Assembly: GCA_016630955.3 (NCBI GenBank)
Contig: CM049988.1
Location: 1,054,001-1,118,000 of the forward strand
Source of the DNA: Didymella arachidicola
Taxonomy: Eukaryota > Ascomycota > Dothideomycetes > Pleosporales > Didymellaceae
Direction of reading: 5' to 3'
DNA: 64,000 nucleotides
Below the pieces are notes generated by a model that was not told the DNA's origin, made no database searches, and was given only the letters and a program-made list of their open reading frames with translations. How positions within the stretch are numbered: position 1 is the stretch's first letter; each line of letters begins with the position of its first letter. The position numbers were made by a program, and so were the translations under genes. Shown here one piece after another: positions 63,101 to 64,000 of this stretch.

Positions 63101-64000
63101 TGCGACAAACGTTGGATCTGTGACAATCGCTCGGAACTGCTCGCCTTGGAGCTGTCGTTATCGAAGGTGTAACTTGCGCAGGCAGAACTTCGCAAAGACG
63201 TGATAGGTCCGAGGCCACATTGTAACGCTGAGGGTTCTGCTCATTATTCTTCTTGCAGAGATCGCCAGATACGACATCAAGCTTGCGTGCAGGTGAAGTC
63301 ATCCCTGCTGATCGCAGTTTAGCTGATACGGCGAACAGCTCGCACAGATCCTTAGAAGACGATCGCTCGCCGATAGCTCGCATGGGGCAGGAGCATTGAA
63401 AAACCATGAAAATGAGCTTGTTTCGAGGAATATTGCGATAATCGAGTAGGACCGTCGTGCAACGTTGCGGCTGCAGCATCCTCAAGCCGAACCGTCGCGT
63501 TGCAAACGACTCTACTACGCAATGCTTGTACGTGGTACTGAGAGCCTAGTGCATCGGATGGATGGTTGCATCTTAACAAACGGTCCGATCTTCCTTGTGA
63601 GAGGGTTTCTGTCCATCACTTTGGGCTGCACAGTATCCGTGTGGTAGGGCCGTAGTGTTATGCCATGGCCGTCACCAGGTCTGTGATAGAAAGTCGGCGA
63701 ATTGGCTTCCACGGTGTTTTCCAGTCGCCAGGAAATAGGCCACAGCTCAGAGAGACTCCACGTGTCAGCCGGGATGCCTGTGCAAGTTGTGTCTGCTTCG
63801 AGAAGCCATCCCCTGCTTCGCTTCCATGGGAGTGGACAGCCGCTGTAGATTGCAGTAGCGCGCCAAAGCAAAGGCAGCGAAACCGTTCGCCAGCATCCAC
63901 CCTCCCGACTCCCCGTAGGCCAAACTTCACGATTGCAATTTCGAAAAAGTTTTCTGTGGAGAAATCCGTGAAGCTGTCAGACTGGGGCGCCGTGCAGACA
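58861..64000. other. 5.1-kb stretch without a supportable gene
   Basis: Long overlapping plus-strand frames at 58962-59793 lack a convincing ATG, motif or codon bias; a minus-strand frame at 63066-63485 is likewise unsupported. The only clear structure is the poly(A) run at 60156-60190. I see no LTRs, inverted repeats or RNA genes. A non-coding RNA cannot be excluded. Confidence 0.5.
60156..60190 (+). repeat. 35-base poly(A) run
   Basis: Uninterrupted A run preceded by CATACAACACC and followed by CTCG. It could be a simple homopolymer, the 3' tail of a retroposed transcript or non-LTR element on the plus strand, or an assembly artefact. No reverse transcriptase is recognisable upstream. Confidence 0.85.

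Overview
The window is nuclear DNA of a filamentous ascomycete. Nearly every multi-exon gene has introns of about 46-53 bases (one of about 90) with GT..AG ends and CTAAC/CTGAC-like branch sites. The gene set (DUF7053, DUF1772, a HET-like fragment, a secreted intradiol dioxygenase, a cellobiose-dehydrogenase-type cytochrome fused to cytochrome b561) and a pogo/Fot1-type transposon fit Dothideomycetes, probably Pleosporales. That placement is inference; no rRNA or other marker gene is present.

Layout. 1-9 kb: 5' part of an EB1-type microtubule plus-end protein (cut by the window edge), a secreted DOMON/b561 electron-transfer protein, an ALKBH6-like dioxygenase with a GC-AG intron, and a long disordered protein of unknown function. 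9-17 kb: an F-box-like ORF, a complete Ty1/copia retrotransposon (10711-16065, identical 122-bp LTRs, GATGT target duplication) on the minus strand, and a 232-bp MITE. 17-34 kb: housekeeping-type and conserved unknown genes: a two-exon unknown protein, a HET-like fragment, a 900-residue unknown protein, an F-box/LRR protein ending in a CaaX box, DUF1772 and DUF7053 genes in divergent arrangement, a B3/B4-domain protein, a collapsed FAD-oxidase copy, and a coiled-coil/BTB-like protein.

34-42.5 kb is a decay zone. An RBR (RING-IBR) ubiquitin-ligase gene carries a one-base frameshift and is split by a 2175-bp pogo/Fot1-type transposon with 69-bp perfect terminal inverted repeats and a TA duplication. 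Beside it lie a broken LRR-like gene, a MITE-like repeat and an AT-rich island. 42.5-54 kb holds a secreted intradiol dioxygenase, then, after a 4-kb gap, three adjacent genes: an MFS sugar porter, a BAHD-type acyltransferase and a secreted GH127 beta-L-arabinofuranosidase-like enzyme, plausibly a small carbohydrate-use group. 54-58 kb: a decayed LRR-like secreted gene, then a divergent housekeeping pair, RLP24 (ribosome biogenesis) and PAM18/TIM14 (mitochondrial import). 57.7-64 kb has no gene I can support; it holds a repeat with inverted subterminal motifs and a 35-base poly(A) run.

I found no novel multi-gene defence or metabolic system. The strongest observations are the two precisely bounded transposons, the RBR gene they help define as a pseudogene, the half-tRNA primer site of the copia element, the TAATG overlap of the two transposon ORFs, and the CaaX end of the F-box protein.
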